Assembly: GCF_017876095.1 (NCBI RefSeq)
Contig: NZ_JAGINM010000004.1
Location: 1-64,000, forward strand
Reading direction: 5' to 3'
Length of the DNA: 64,000 nt
Source of the DNA: Azospirillum agricola
Lineage (GTDB): Bacteria > Pseudomonadota > Alphaproteobacteria > Azospirillales > Azospirillaceae
Part shown: in pieces, positions 19,387 to 27,039 of the stretch
Layout: each line of letters opens with the position of its first letter
Position numbering within the stretch: the first letter of the stretch is position 1
Translations under genes and position numbers: made by a program
Notes under the pieces: model-generated
Seen by the model: only the letters and a program-made list of their open reading frames with translations
The model's database searches: none
Told to the model about the DNA's origin: nothing

Positions 19387-20307
19387 ATGGCCACATCCTC
19401 CAGCGCTCCCGCGACCGAAACCTCGACGGCGTCCGCCTTCGTGGCGGTGATCGTCTCCTTCCTGGTCTGGGGGCTGGCCAACCCGGTCTATTTCAAGCTG
19501 CTGGGCGGCATCGGCCCGGTGGAGATCGTCGCCCACCGCGTCGTCTGGACCGTCGTGCTGGTCGGCCTCGGCGTGCTCGCCCTCAAGGGGCCGGCGGCCA
19601 TCGCCGCCGCGGTGGGGAACTGGCGGCGGCTCGGCATCTTCCTGGTCAGCACGCTGCTGGTCACCACCAACTGGACCACCTTCATCTGGGCGATCGGCCA
19701 GAACCGGCTGGTCGAGGCCAGCCTCGGCTACTACATCAACCCGCTGGTCAACGTGCTGCTCGGCGTGGTCTTCCTGGGCGAGCGGCTGAACCGGCGCCAG
19801 CTCGCCGCCGTCGCCATCGCCGGGCTGGCCGTCGCCATCCTGGTGGCCGCCCATGGCGCGGTGCCCTGGGTGGCGCTGGCCCTGGCGCTGTCCTTCGGCT
19901 TCTACGCGCTGGTCCGCAAGAAGGCGGCGATCGACCCGGTGATCGGGCTGCTGGTGGAAACCCTGCTGCTGCTGCCGGCCGCGCTGGCCTATCTGCTGTG
20001 GCTGGGCGGCGGCGGGTCCTTCGGCCACACGGCCGGCGGCAGCCTGCTGCTGGTGCTGGCCGGCCCGGTCACCGCCGTGCCGCTGGTGCTGTTCATGATC
20101 GGCGCCGCGAGGCTGAAGCTGTCCACCGTCGGGGTGCTGCAATATCTCAGCCCGACCTGCCAGCTTCTGCTGGGCGTGCTGGTCTATGGCGAGCCCTTCA
20201 CCACCACCCACGCGCTGGCCTTCGGCTGCATCTGGCTGGCGCTGCTGGTCTTCTCGGCCGACGCCCTCAGCACCCACCGGGCCGCCGCCCGCGCCGCCGC
20301 CGAATAG
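19387..20307 (+). CDS. rarD: RarD-type EamA permease
   Basis: The 306-residue inner-membrane protein has about ten transmembrane helices in two EamA halves. It matches the RarD subfamily: WGLANPVYFKLLGGIGPVEI with HRVVW near the start, NWTTFIWAIGQNRLVEASLGYYINPL in the middle (landmark positions about 98-123) and LQYLSPTCQLLLGV near the end. The substrate is unknown; chloramphenicol sensitivity gave the family its name. The ATG at 19387 is chosen over an in-frame codon at 19369. It is convergent with the TetR gene, only 15 bases apart. Confidence 0.88.
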   Translation: MATSSSAPATETSTASAFVAVIVSFLVWGLANPVYFKLLGGIGPVEIVAHRVVWTVVLVGLGVLALKGPAAIAAAVGNWRRLGIFLVSTLLVTTNWTTFIWAIGQNRLVEASLGYYINPLVNVLLGVVFLGERLNRRQLAAVAIAGLAVAILVAAHGAVPWVALALALSFGFYALVRKKAAIDPVIGLLVETLLLLPAALAYLLWLGGGGSFGHTAGGSLLLVLAGPVTAVPLVLFMIGAARLKLSTVGVLQYLSPTCQLLLGVLVYGEPFTTTHALAFGCIWLALLVFSADALSTHRAAARAAAE

Positions 20308-20322
20308 AGCGCCCGCCCCGCC

Positions 20323-20976
20323 TCAATCGCGGGGCGTCAGCCCGTGCGCGATGGTGTGGGCCAGCGTGCGGACGATGGCGCAGACCCGGTCGCCGTCGCG
20401 CCCGAACACCACCTGATCGAGAAAGCCCAGCCCGAAGCTGAGCGTCGCGATGCCGGCGGCCACGTTGGCGAGGTCGGCGTCGGCGGCGATGGCGCCACGG
20501 TCGCGCAGGGTTTCGAGCCGCTTGAGCAGGCAGGGGATGCGGCTTTCCGACAGGGTGCGCGCCATCTCGTCGGCGATGGCCGGATCGACCAGCGCGCGCG
20601 CCAGCACCACCCGCGTGAAATCGCGGCACTGCCAGCTGTGCTTCAACTGCGCGTGCAGGAAGCCGGCGAGGTCGGTCTCGATGTCGTCGGCCGGCGGCGG
20701 CAGGTCGCAGCCGCCCGCCTCTTCCCGCCAGTAATGCTCGACCACCGCCAGCAGCAGGCCGCTCTTGCCGGAGAAATAGCGCTGGATGAGCTGTTCGTTG
20801 ACGCCCGCCCGCCCGGCGATCTCGCGGGTCGTCGCCGCGTCGAACCCGCGCTCGGCGAACACCATCTTGGCGGCGTCGAGCAGCGCGCCCTTCGTCGCCT
20901 CGCGGTCGCGCTTGCGCGAGCCGCTCTCGCCGCAACAGGGATCGGCCGTCGAATCAGTCCCGTCCAAAACACCCAT
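20323..20976 (-). CDS. TetR-family transcriptional regulator
   Basis: The 217-residue protein has a TetR helix-turn-helix at about residues 25-72 (LLDAAKMVFAERGFDAATT, then REIAGRAGVNEQLIQRYF) and an unassigned ligand-binding C-terminus. An N-terminal tail holds a Cys pair (DPCCGES). The start is ATG at 20976 with AAGGGG eight bases upstream. It is divergent from an old yellow enzyme gene with a palindrome in the shared promoter, an arrangement like nemR-nemA, so it likely represses that gene and is released by an electrophile or similar inducer. The inducer is inference. Confidence 0.85.
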   Translation of the reverse strand: MGVLDGTDSTADPCCGESGSRKRDREATKGALLDAAKMVFAERGFDAATTREIAGRAGVNEQLIQRYFSGKSGLLLAVVEHYWREEAGGCDLPPPADDIETDLAGFLHAQLKHSWQCRDFTRVVLARALVDPAIADEMARTLSESRIPCLLKRLETLRDRGAIAADADLANVAAGIATLSFGLGFLDQVVFGRDGDRVCAIVRTLAHTIAHGLTPRD

Positions 20977-21080
20977 CCTCCAACCCCTTTGGGGCCGTCC
21001 TTCAAGAAGCCGGCCCGGAGGGCCAGCCGGGGGACCGGAAGCCTCCCCGCTGTCTTGATAATAAGTACGCAGGCGCATAC

Positions 21081-21124
21081 TTGACAAGGGCGAGCGGATC
21101 AGGCATGTATGTACCCACATACAT
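21081..21124 (+). promoter_or_regulatory. OYE promoter with overlapping palindromic operator
   Basis: TTGACA at 21081-21086 is the -35 box. The -10 region (ATGTAT, 21105-21110) sits inside a perfect palindrome, ATGTATGT (21105-21112) and ACATACAT (21117-21124), around a four-base spacer. A second imperfect repeat, AAGTACGC and GCATACTT, lies just upstream at about 21063-21082. Binding there would block RNA polymerase, so this is the likely TetR-family operator. Confidence 0.62.
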
Positions 21125-21144
21125 ACAAGAGCGAGCACGCCGCC

Positions 21145-22263
21145 ATGTCCCAGTCCGTGACCGACACCCCCGACCTGTTCACGCCCCTGCGCCTGGGCGC
21201 CATCGAACTGCCGAACCGGGTCATCATGGCCCCGATGACCCGCAGCCGCGCCGGCGCCGGCAACTGCCCGAACGCGCTGACCGCCGAATACTACGCGCAG
21301 CGCGCCTCGGCCGGCCTGATCATCACCGAGGCCACCCAGGTCTGCGACACCGCCCAGGGCTACCCCAACACCCCCGGCATCCACACCGACGCCCAGACCC
21401 TGGCGTGGCGCGCGGTGTCGGAGGCGGTGCACGCCGCCGGCGGCCGCATCGTGACCCAGCTCTGGCATGTCGGGCGCATCTCGCACCCGCTGTTCCAGCC
21501 GAACGGCGCCGCCCCGCTGGCGCCCTCGGCGGTCGCCGCGAAGGGCGAGCTCTACACCGGCCAGGGCATGCAGCCCTTCCCGGTGCCGCGCGCCCTGGAG
21601 ACCGACGAGATCCCGGTGCTGGTCCGCCATTTCGCCGACGCCGCCAAGCGCGCGGTGTTCGACGCCGGGCTGGACGGCATCGAGATCCACGCCGCCAACG
21701 GCTATCTGATCGACCAGTTCCTGCGCGACCGCACCAACCGGCGGACCGACCGCTACGGCGGCAGCGTCGAGAACCGCGCCCGCTTCCTGCTGGAGATCCT
21801 GGAAGCCACGGCGCACGCCGTCGGCGCCGACCGCATCGGCGTGCGCCTGTCGCCGACCGGCGTCTTCAACGACATGGGCGACAGCGACCCGGCGGCGCAT
21901 TTCCTCAGCGTCGCCAAGGCGCTCAACCCGTTCGGCCTCGCCTATCTGCACGTCATCGAAGGCCGGCCCGGCCACCACATGGCCCCGCCCGACGGCGCCC
22001 CGCACGTCGCGGCGGCCCTGCGCGCGGCCTACAAGGGTCCCTTCATCCTGAACGGCGGCTACAGCCGCGCCGACGCCGACGCGGCGCTGGCGGCGGGCGC
22101 CGCGGACGCCATCAGCTTCGGCGAGGCGTTCATCTCCAACCCGGACCTTCCGGTCCGCTTCCAGCGCGACGCGGCGCTGAACGAGCCGGACCGCGGCAGC
22201 TACTACGGCGGCGACGCCAAGGGCTACACGGACTATCCGGCGCTGGAGTCGGTGGCCGCGTAA
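21145..22263 (+). CDS. Old yellow enzyme family alkene reductase (NemA-like)
   Basis: The 372-residue flavoprotein is an FMN-dependent ene-reductase using NAD(P)H. Evidence includes PNRVIMAPMTRSRA near the N-terminus, TEATQVCDTAQGYPNTPGI, the substrate-binding His/Asn pair in GIEIHAANGYLIDQFL and TDRYGGSVENRARFLLE. These are hallmarks of the NemA/xenobiotic reductase group that reduces unsaturated carbonyls, nitrate esters and N-ethylmaleimide. The ATG at 21145 is preferred over the one at 21109, which lies inside the operator. It is divergent from a TetR gene and ends at a strong terminator. Confidence 0.92.
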   Translation: MSQSVTDTPDLFTPLRLGAIELPNRVIMAPMTRSRAGAGNCPNALTAEYYAQRASAGLIITEATQVCDTAQGYPNTPGIHTDAQTLAWRAVSEAVHAAGGRIVTQLWHVGRISHPLFQPNGAAPLAPSAVAAKGELYTGQGMQPFPVPRALETDEIPVLVRHFADAAKRAVFDAGLDGIEIHAANGYLIDQFLRDRTNRRTDRYGGSVENRARFLLEILEATAHAVGADRIGVRLSPTGVFNDMGDSDPAAHFLSVAKALNPFGLAYLHVIEGRPGHHMAPPDGAPHVAAALRAAYKGPFILNGGYSRADADAALAAGAADAISFGEAFISNPDLPVRFQRDAALNEPDRGSYYGGDAKGYTDYPALESVAA

Positions 22264-22322
22264 GGGCTGAGGGCAGAGCGGTTGCCCCGGCGGGGAATCA
22301 CGCCCCCGATTCCCCGCAACAT

Positions 22323-22358
22323 GGCCGGACGCCTCACCCCGGGCGTCCGGCCTTTTTT
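22323..22358 (+). terminator. Intrinsic terminator after the OYE gene
   Basis: GGCCGGACGCC and GGCGTCCGGCC form an 11-base-pair stem followed by six T residues. Its T-run abuts the stop codon of the minus-strand gene at 22357. Confidence 0.88.
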
Positions 22359-22602
22359 ACGCCCCCAGCCGGCGCTGGGCCATGCCGTTGACCAGATCGC
22401 TGCGCACGGTGAAGTGGGCCATGCTGCGGCCGTCGCCGATCTCCTCGCTGGAGATGCGCTCGACGCGGACCTCCACATCCCAGCCGGCCTTCTCCCAGGC
22501 GGAGCGGATGCGCCGCGCGATCTCCCGCGCGCCCCGTTCGGTGAAGCTGTCCAGACGGCCGCGCATGGGGCCGGGAAAGAAGCGCGGGTGGGGTTGGGCC
22601 AT
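22357..22602 (-). CDS. Small basic protein, unknown
   Basis: The 81-residue product is soluble, basic and arginine-rich, with a probable helix at about residues 20-42 (TERGAREIARRIRSAWEKAG) followed by a strand-rich part. I do not recognise a family. ATG at 22602 has an AAGGAG site eight bases upstream, better than the GTG-type start at 22641. Its promoter region holds a perfect palindrome (22647-22661), so it is likely under specific repression. The S24-type regulator gene directly upstream on the same strand is a candidate regulator. Confidence 0.6.
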   Translation of the reverse strand: MAQPHPRFFPGPMRGRLDSFTERGAREIARRIRSAWEKAGWDVEVRVERISSEEIGDGRSMAHFTVRSDLVNGMAQRRLGA

Positions 22603-22641
22603 GTCGGTGTCTCCTTGGCTCTCGTTGTGTGCGACGCCCAA

Positions 22642-22670
22642 GGATTAGTCCAAAATGGACTTTTAAATCC
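22642..22670 (-). promoter_or_regulatory. Palindromic operator-like site before the 81-residue gene
   Basis: AGTCCA and TGGACT (22647-22661) form a perfect palindrome around AAA. It is extended by outer GGATT (22642-22646) and AATCC (22666-22670). The site lies 40-68 bases before the start codon in an A/T-rich patch that could hold the promoter. Confidence 0.5.
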
Positions 22671-22700
22671 ATAACAACCCTATACCGAAACGGTGTCCGG

Positions 22701-23357
22701 TCAGGGCTCCTGGAGGCCGACGACCGTGTGGATGGTGTCCAGCTCGGTGTCGGCGACGGTGAATTCGCGGTCGTCCGGCTGGTATTCGCGCAGAACGATG
22801 CCGTCGGGCAGGCGGCGCACGAACTCCTTCACCAGCACCGCCTTGCTGCGCTTGACCACCACCACCCCGGACCCGGCCGCTGGCGGCTTGTGGGGGTTGA
22901 CGTGCAGAAGCTGGGCCGGCCGGAAGCGCGGCATCATCGACTCGCCGACCACATACATCGCGTAGGGATCGCGCGCGTTCTTCAGATAGTCCGGCTTGGC
23001 GACCCAGTCGATCGGACCGTCCTCCAGGAACATCTCCTGGTCCACCCCGCCGCGCGCCGCCGCGCGCACCGGCATCGGCTCGGCGACGGCCGCCGGAGGC
23101 GACGGCATGGGCCGGAGCAGCGGCGGCGGGGCCGTGCGCGGACGCGCGGGTGCGGCGGCCGGCGGCGCCGGGTCGAGCCCGAGCAGCACGGTCGGCTCGA
23201 CGCCCAGCGGCTGGGCGAGCTTGACCGCCCAGTCGACGGTCATCTTGCGCTGGCCGGTCTCCAGCTTGTTGATCTGCGGCTGCGAGGTTCCCGCCAGCTC
23301 GGCCAGCTTTTCCTGGCTCAGCCCGGCGGCCTGCCGCAATTCGCGCATCGTGGACAT
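22701..23357 (-). CDS. XRE-family HTH / S24 peptidase-like repressor
   Basis: The 218-residue protein has an N-terminal Cro/CI-type helix-turn-helix (LRQAAGLSQEKLAELAGTSQ, about residues 7-26, and on to about 57). A Pro/Ala-rich linker (about 60-100) leads to a C-terminal S24 LexA-like domain. The catalytic serine is in VVGESMMPRF and the lysine in VVVVKRSKAVLVKEF. Such proteins are repressors that may cleave themselves on DNA damage. I cannot point to a definite Ala-Gly cleavage site. It is divergent from a small HTH gene with 92 bases between, a CI/Cro-like layout, yet no phage genes are near. Confidence 0.85.
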   Translation of the reverse strand: MSTMRELRQAAGLSQEKLAELAGTSQPQINKLETGQRKMTVDWAVKLAQPLGVEPTVLLGLDPAPPAAAPARPRTAPPPLLRPMPSPPAAVAEPMPVRAAARGGVDQEMFLEDGPIDWVAKPDYLKNARDPYAMYVVGESMMPRFRPAQLLHVNPHKPPAAGSGVVVVKRSKAVLVKEFVRRLPDGIVLREYQPDDREFTVADTELDTIHTVVGLQEP

Positions 23358-23376
23358 GGCTCCTTCATACCGGATC

Positions 23377-23433
23377 GGTTTGAAAAAGTCCAACCCGCCA
23401 TGCCAATCCGCTTGCGTGCAAAAACCGGCATGG
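23377..23433. promoter_or_regulatory. Divergent S24-repressor/HTH control region
   Basis: The 92-base gap between the two divergent regulators holds an imperfect palindrome, GGTTTGA and TCCAACC (about 23377-23395). It also holds a longer inverted pair, CCATGCC and GGCATGG (about 23398-23433). These are candidate operators for one or both regulators. Confidence 0.4.
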
Positions 23434-23449
23434 GTTAAACCGTTGCGGC

Positions 23450-23656
23450 ATGACGCTCGACGACTGGCTCACCCGCACCGCCACCAAGGAAGAGGCCTTC
23501 GCCGCCCTGATCGGCACCAGCCAGGCGGCGGTCAACCGCTACCGCCACGGCCAGCGCGTGCCGCGCCCCCGCGTGATGGCCCGCATCGCCGAGGCGACCG
23601 GCGGGGCGGTGACGGCCAACGATTTCCACGACCTGCCCAACGGCCCGGCCGGGTAA
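23450..23656 (+). CDS. Small HTH protein, Cro-like
   Basis: The 68-residue protein is essentially one helix-turn-helix: EEAFAALIGTSQAAVNRYRHG (residues about 15-35) is a good Cro/YdaS-type DNA-binding unit, followed by RVPRPRVMARIAEAT. It is divergent from the S24 repressor gene, as cro is from cI. The start is ATG at 23450, without a strong ribosome binding site. No toxin partner, integrase or structural phage gene follows, so a stand-alone regulatory pair is more likely than a prophage remnant. Confidence 0.7.
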   Translation: MTLDDWLTRTATKEEAFAALIGTSQAAVNRYRHGQRVPRPRVMARIAEATGGAVTANDFHDLPNGPAG

Positions 23657-23768
23657 GGGCGCAGGGCGCAGGGCGCAGGATACGCCGCCGCGCGGGCGGT
23701 TTCCCCCGTCCACCGCCCGCCCTATGATGAGGCGACCCGCCCCGCCCCCTCCCCGATGCCGGTGAACG

Positions 23769-24629
23769 ATGACGCCTCCGCTGCTGCCCCAGGAAATCGC
23801 CCCGGTGACGGCGCGGCAGGTGGCGTTGACCGACCGCTTCCTGAGTTTCCGCACCGACCGGCTGATGCGTTACTTCCTGACCCTGCGGGCGGAGACCGAC
23901 GCGGCGCTGGCCCCCCGCCTGCCGAAGGCGGCCGGCCAACCCTACCCCTACGGCCGCTGCGAGGAGATCAACAACCACTTGTTCGCGCGGCTGGCGGAGC
24001 GGGTGGCGCGGCCGGCCAACGCCATGGACCGCGCCATCCGCGATTTCGTCGCGGCCGGCGGGATGGTCCGCACCGTCTGGGGCGTGCTGCGCGGGCGCTA
24101 CTTCCAGAACGCGCTCCAGTTCGGCGGCCTCTACGTCGACGTCTCCAACGACACGGTCGTCGTGACCAAGCCCAAGGTCGAGATCCTGCCGATCGCCGGG
24201 TCCGGCCTGGTCCCGGTGCGCGACCTCGCCCATTTCCGCGAGACCGCCGCGCTCTATTGGGGCGCCACGGTCTACGCCAACCATCTGGCGCCGTCGCTGG
24301 CGCCGCTGCTGCCGATGGTGTCGGCCAGTCCCGGCCGGCTGCTGCCCGCCTTCCAGTCGGCCTGTGACTACATGATCGCGCTGATGGGCCGCGACGGCTT
24401 CCAGGAGGCCGAGGCGTGGCTGCGCGACGGGCCGGCGCCGCCGGCCGAGGTGGCGGACGCCCTGCTGGCCAGCCTGCCCGACGATCTGCGCCCGCAAGCC
24501 GACGGCCGCGCCGAGGCGGTCGCCGCCTGCCGGCTGGCACGGGCGGAAGGACGGGCGATGGACAACGCGTGGCGGGACGCGCGCGTGCGGGACTATCTGC
24601 GGGCGATGCGGGCGCGCGCCGCGGCCTGA
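23769..24629 (+). CDS. Conserved-looking protein of unknown function
   Basis: The 286-residue protein has no signal peptide and no transmembrane helix. I do not recognise a domain. Visible features are an N-terminal Arg-rich helical segment (TDRFLSFRTDRLMRYFLTLR), a YPYGRCEEINNHL stretch with potential polar active-site residues near residue 63, and a central aromatic part (RGRYFQNALQFGGLYVDV). The C-terminus is long, Ala/Arg-rich and helical. Codon use matches its neighbours, so it is a resident gene. It is followed by an intrinsic terminator that belongs to the convergent tRNA gene. Confidence 0.65.
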   Translation: MTPPLLPQEIAPVTARQVALTDRFLSFRTDRLMRYFLTLRAETDAALAPRLPKAAGQPYPYGRCEEINNHLFARLAERVARPANAMDRAIRDFVAAGGMVRTVWGVLRGRYFQNALQFGGLYVDVSNDTVVVTKPKVEILPIAGSGLVPVRDLAHFRETAALYWGATVYANHLAPSLAPLLPMVSASPGRLLPAFQSACDYMIALMGRDGFQEAEAWLRDGPAPPAEVADALLASLPDDLRPQADGRAEAVAACRLARAEGRAMDNAWRDARVRDYLRAMRARAAA

Positions 24630-24690
24630 CGGAACAGCCGCCCGACACGGGCCTCCGGCCCGCGTCCGGAATCACGGCCCGGAAACGACG

Positions 24691-24720
24691 AAGGGCTTCT
24701 GGATTTCTCCAGAAGCCCTT
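24691..24720 (-). terminator. Terminator after tRNA-Pro
   Basis: A perfect 13-base-pair stem, AAGGGCTTCTGGA with TCCAGAAGCCCTT, encloses a four-base loop. It lies nine bases from the tRNA 3' end and is also placed to stop the plus-strand gene ending at 24629. Confidence 0.75.
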
Positions 24721-24728
24721 GTCCTTGC

Positions 24729-24805
24729 TGGTCGGAGTGAGAGGATTCGAACCTCCGGCCCCTGCCTCCCGAAAGCAGTGCTCTACCAGGCTGAGCTACA
24801 CTCCG
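24729..24805 (-). tRNA. tRNA-Pro (anticodon CGG)
   Basis: The 77-base gene folds into a full cloverleaf. The acceptor stem is CGGAGTG/CACTCCG, the D arm is GCTC/GAGC, the anticodon stem is CTGCT/GGCAG with loop TTCGGGA, and the T arm contains TTCGAAT. The CCA end is encoded (24729-24731). The anticodon CGG at loop positions 34-36 reads CCG proline codons, which are frequent in this GC-rich genome. A good promoter lies 44-72 bases upstream. Confidence 0.96.
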
Positions 24806-24848
24806 TTCAGGTCACCGGCGGGCTTGGTGTCGTCCGCCGGTGGCCGGG

Positions 24849-24877
24849 TTTATAGGCGGTCCCGCCGAGGGGCGCAA
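24849..24877 (-). promoter_or_regulatory. Promoter of tRNA-Pro
   Basis: On the minus strand TTGCGC (24877-24872) and TATAAA (24854-24849) are 17 bases apart, giving a transcript start about 37 bases before the tRNA. Confidence 0.6.
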
Positions 24878-24916
24878 CGCAAAAAAGCGTCACGCGGCGA
24901 AAAAAATACGCGTGCC

Positions 24917-25945
24917 TCAGAAATCCCGATCGATCACGAAATCAATGACTTCCAGCAGGGCGCGCTTGATCGGGCTGTCGGCGAACAGACCGAGGCTGTC
25001 GCGGGCGATCGATCCGTAGTGGCGCGCGCGCTCCACGGTGTCCTTCAGCGCGTTGTGGCGGGCCATCAGCTCCTGCGCGCGCTCCAGGTCGCCGTCCTTC
25101 TGGTCCAGCTCCTCCATGGTGCGGCGCCAGAAGGCCCGCTCCTCGTCGTTGCCGCGCCGGAAGGCGAGCACGACCGGCAGGGTGATCTTGCCCTCGCGGA
25201 AATCGTCGCCGACTGTCTTGCCCAGCTTGGCCTGGAGCGCCGAATAGTCCAGCACGTCGTCGACGAGCTGGAAGGCGATGCCCAGATTCATTCCGTAATC
25301 GTAGAGCGCCAGTTCCTCGGCCTGGGGACGCTCGGCGACGACGGCGCCGACACGGCAGGCGGCGGCGAACAGCTCGGCCGTCTTGCCCTTGATGACCTCC
25401 AGATAGGCCTGCTCGCTGGTCTCGGTGTCGTTGGTGGTGCGCAGTTGCAGCACCTCGCCCTCGGCGATGATGGCCGAGGCGCCCGACAGGATGCGCAGCA
25501 CGTCGAGCGACTTCACCTCCACCATCATCTCGAAGGCGCGGGAGAAGAGGAAGTCGCCGACCAGCACGCTGGCCTTGTTGCCGAACACCGCGTTGGCCGA
25601 GGCCAGCCCGCGCCGCAGGTCGCTCTCGTCGACCACGTCGTCGTGCAGCAGGGTGGCGCTGTGGATGAATTCCACCACCGCCGCCAGCAGCCGGTGATGC
25701 TCGCCGCCGTAGCCGCACAGGTTGGCCGCCGCCAGCGTCAGCACGGGGCGCAGCCGCTTGCCGCCCGCCGCGATCAGGTAGCCGGCGAGCTGCGGGATCA
25801 GCTCGACCTGCGACTGCATGCGCTGGAGGATGATGTCGTTGACGGCGCTGAGGTCCTCGGCCACCAGAGCGGTCAGGTCGTCGAGCGGGGTAGACTTGCG
25901 CCGTTTCGGCTCGAAGTTGGTCACGACCGCCAAGGTCGACTCCAC
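24917..25945 (-). CDS. Long-chain polyprenyl diphosphate synthase (quinone side chain)
   Basis: The 342-residue protein belongs to the trans-isoprenyl diphosphate synthase family that builds the ubiquinone tail from isopentenyl diphosphate. Both aspartate-rich motifs are intact: DDVVDESDLRRG near residue 101 and QLVDDVLDYS near residue 228. GGKRLRP is present near residue 61. Small residues before the first motif fit a long product (octa- to decaprenyl); the exact length cannot be told from sequence alone. GTG at 25945 is used; a second GTG lies at 25924. It is divergent from the DUF2007 gene. Confidence 0.92.
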   Translation of the reverse strand: MESTLAVVTNFEPKRRKSTPLDDLTALVAEDLSAVNDIILQRMQSQVELIPQLAGYLIAAGGKRLRPVLTLAAANLCGYGGEHHRLLAAVVEFIHSATLLHDDVVDESDLRRGLASANAVFGNKASVLVGDFLFSRAFEMMVEVKSLDVLRILSGASAIIAEGEVLQLRTTNDTETSEQAYLEVIKGKTAELFAAACRVGAVVAERPQAEELALYDYGMNLGIAFQLVDDVLDYSALQAKLGKTVGDDFREGKITLPVVLAFRRGNDEERAFWRRTMEELDQKDGDLERAQELMARHNALKDTVERARHYGSIARDSLGLFADSPIKRALLEVIDFVIDRDF

Positions 25946-26033
25946 AGGTGATTGACGCCAGGAATTGCGGTAGGGAGCATAACGGCCTAGCCTCTTCGGT
26001 CAAGCCCGCAAGCCCCCGCTTTTTGTCACGTCG

Positions 26034-26240
26034 ATGAGAGAAATCCTGCGCACAACCGATCCCGTGCGGCTGTCCTGGCTGACGGCGCTGCTCGCCGACG
26101 CCGGAATCGCGGCGGTGGTGCTCGACACCCACACCAGCGTGCTGGAGGGCTCGATCGGCGCCATCCCCCGCCGCCTGATGGTCGCCGAGGAGGATCTGGT
26201 CCAGGCGCTGCGCGTCCTGCGCGAGGCGGGCGAGTCGTGA
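26034..26240 (+). CDS. DUF2007-type small protein
   Basis: The 68-residue product resembles the DUF2007 group, a short alpha/beta domain similar to the regulatory GlnB-like fold: REILRTTDPVRLSWLTALLADAGIAAVVLD, quoted only as positions 2-31, then GAIPRRLMVAEEDL. In alphaproteobacteria it is regularly found upstream of this methyltransferase gene, and here the stop overlaps the next start (GTGA). The biochemical role is unknown. Confidence 0.78.
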   Translation: MREILRTTDPVRLSWLTALLADAGIAAVVLDTHTSVLEGSIGAIPRRLMVAEEDLVQALRVLREAGES

Positions 26241-27007
26241 GTCATGCCCTGAACGATCCGGCGAACGACCCGGCGGACGATCCGGCCGACTTCCTGCTGG
26301 GCGGGCGCGTCCGGCTGCTCCAGCCCGAGGGCGGCTACCGCGCCGCCATCGATCCGGTGTTCCTGGCCGCCGTCACCGCCGCGCGGCCCGGCGAGCGGGT
26401 GCTGGACGCCGGCACCGGCACCGGGGCCGCCGCCCTGTGCCTCGCGGCGCGCGTGCCGGAAACGGCGGTGGTCGGGCTGGAACAGCGCGCCGACGCCGCC
26501 GGCTTCGCCCGCCGCAACGCCGCGCTGAACGGGCTGGAGGGCCGCGTCGCCATCGTCGAGGGCGACCTGCTGGCCCCGCCGGAGATTTTGGGCCCCGGTT
26601 CCTTCGACCGGGTGATGATGAATCCTCCCTATCTGCGCGCCGACGCCGCCAGCCGCCCGCCCGACGCCTGGAAAGCCGCCGCCAACGTCGAGGGAAACGC
26701 CCGGCTGCCCGACTGGCTGCGCTTCGCCGACGCCATGCTGAAGCCGCGCGGCGCCGTCACGCTGGTCCACCGCGCCGACCGGCTCGACGACATCCTGGAG
26801 GCGCTGCGCCCGCGCTTCGGCGCGCTGGTCGTCGTGCCGCTGTGGCCGAAGGCCGGGCAGGAGGCCAGGCGGGTGCTGGTCGCCGCCCGCAAGGGCCTGC
26901 GGTCGCCGGCCCGGCTGACCGCGGGGGTCGTCATCCACGAGGCCGACGGGCGCTACACCGCCGCCGCCGAGCGGATTCTGCGCGACGCCGCCGCGCTGGA
27001 GCTTTGA
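26237..27007 (+). CDS. SAM-dependent methyltransferase, tRNA1(Val) m6A37 (TrmN6-like)
   Basis: The 256-residue Rossmann methyltransferase has the SAM-binding VLDAGTGTGAAALCLAAR near residue 55 and the catalytic NPPY motif in RVMMNPPYLRADA, which marks amino-group methylation of a base. The pattern agrees with YfiC/TrmN6, which methylates A37 of tRNA1(Val). A low-complexity Asp/Pro-rich start (repeats of NDPA and DDPAD) is not conserved. GTG at 26237 overlaps the previous stop. The S49 peptidase gene follows 32 bases later. Confidence 0.8.
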   Translation: MSHALNDPANDPADDPADFLLGGRVRLLQPEGGYRAAIDPVFLAAVTAARPGERVLDAGTGTGAAALCLAARVPETAVVGLEQRADAAGFARRNAALNGLEGRVAIVEGDLLAPPEILGPGSFDRVMMNPPYLRADAASRPPDAWKAAANVEGNARLPDWLRFADAMLKPRGAVTLVHRADRLDDILEALRPRFGALVVVPLWPKAGQEARRVLVAARKGLRSPARLTAGVVIHEADGRYTAAAERILRDAAALEL

Positions 27008-27039
27008 CAGAGCGGCGGCGCCACACCATCTGTCGCGGC

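Noticed and set aside
22357..23656. Prophage remnant around the S24/HTH pair
   Set aside because: No integrase, terminase, structural or lysis gene, no attachment-site repeat at the tRNA-Pro gene, and base composition is uniform.
24729..24805. tRNA-Pro as an integration site for a genomic island
   Set aside because: No integrase is adjacent and I saw no direct repeat of the tRNA 3' end in the window.
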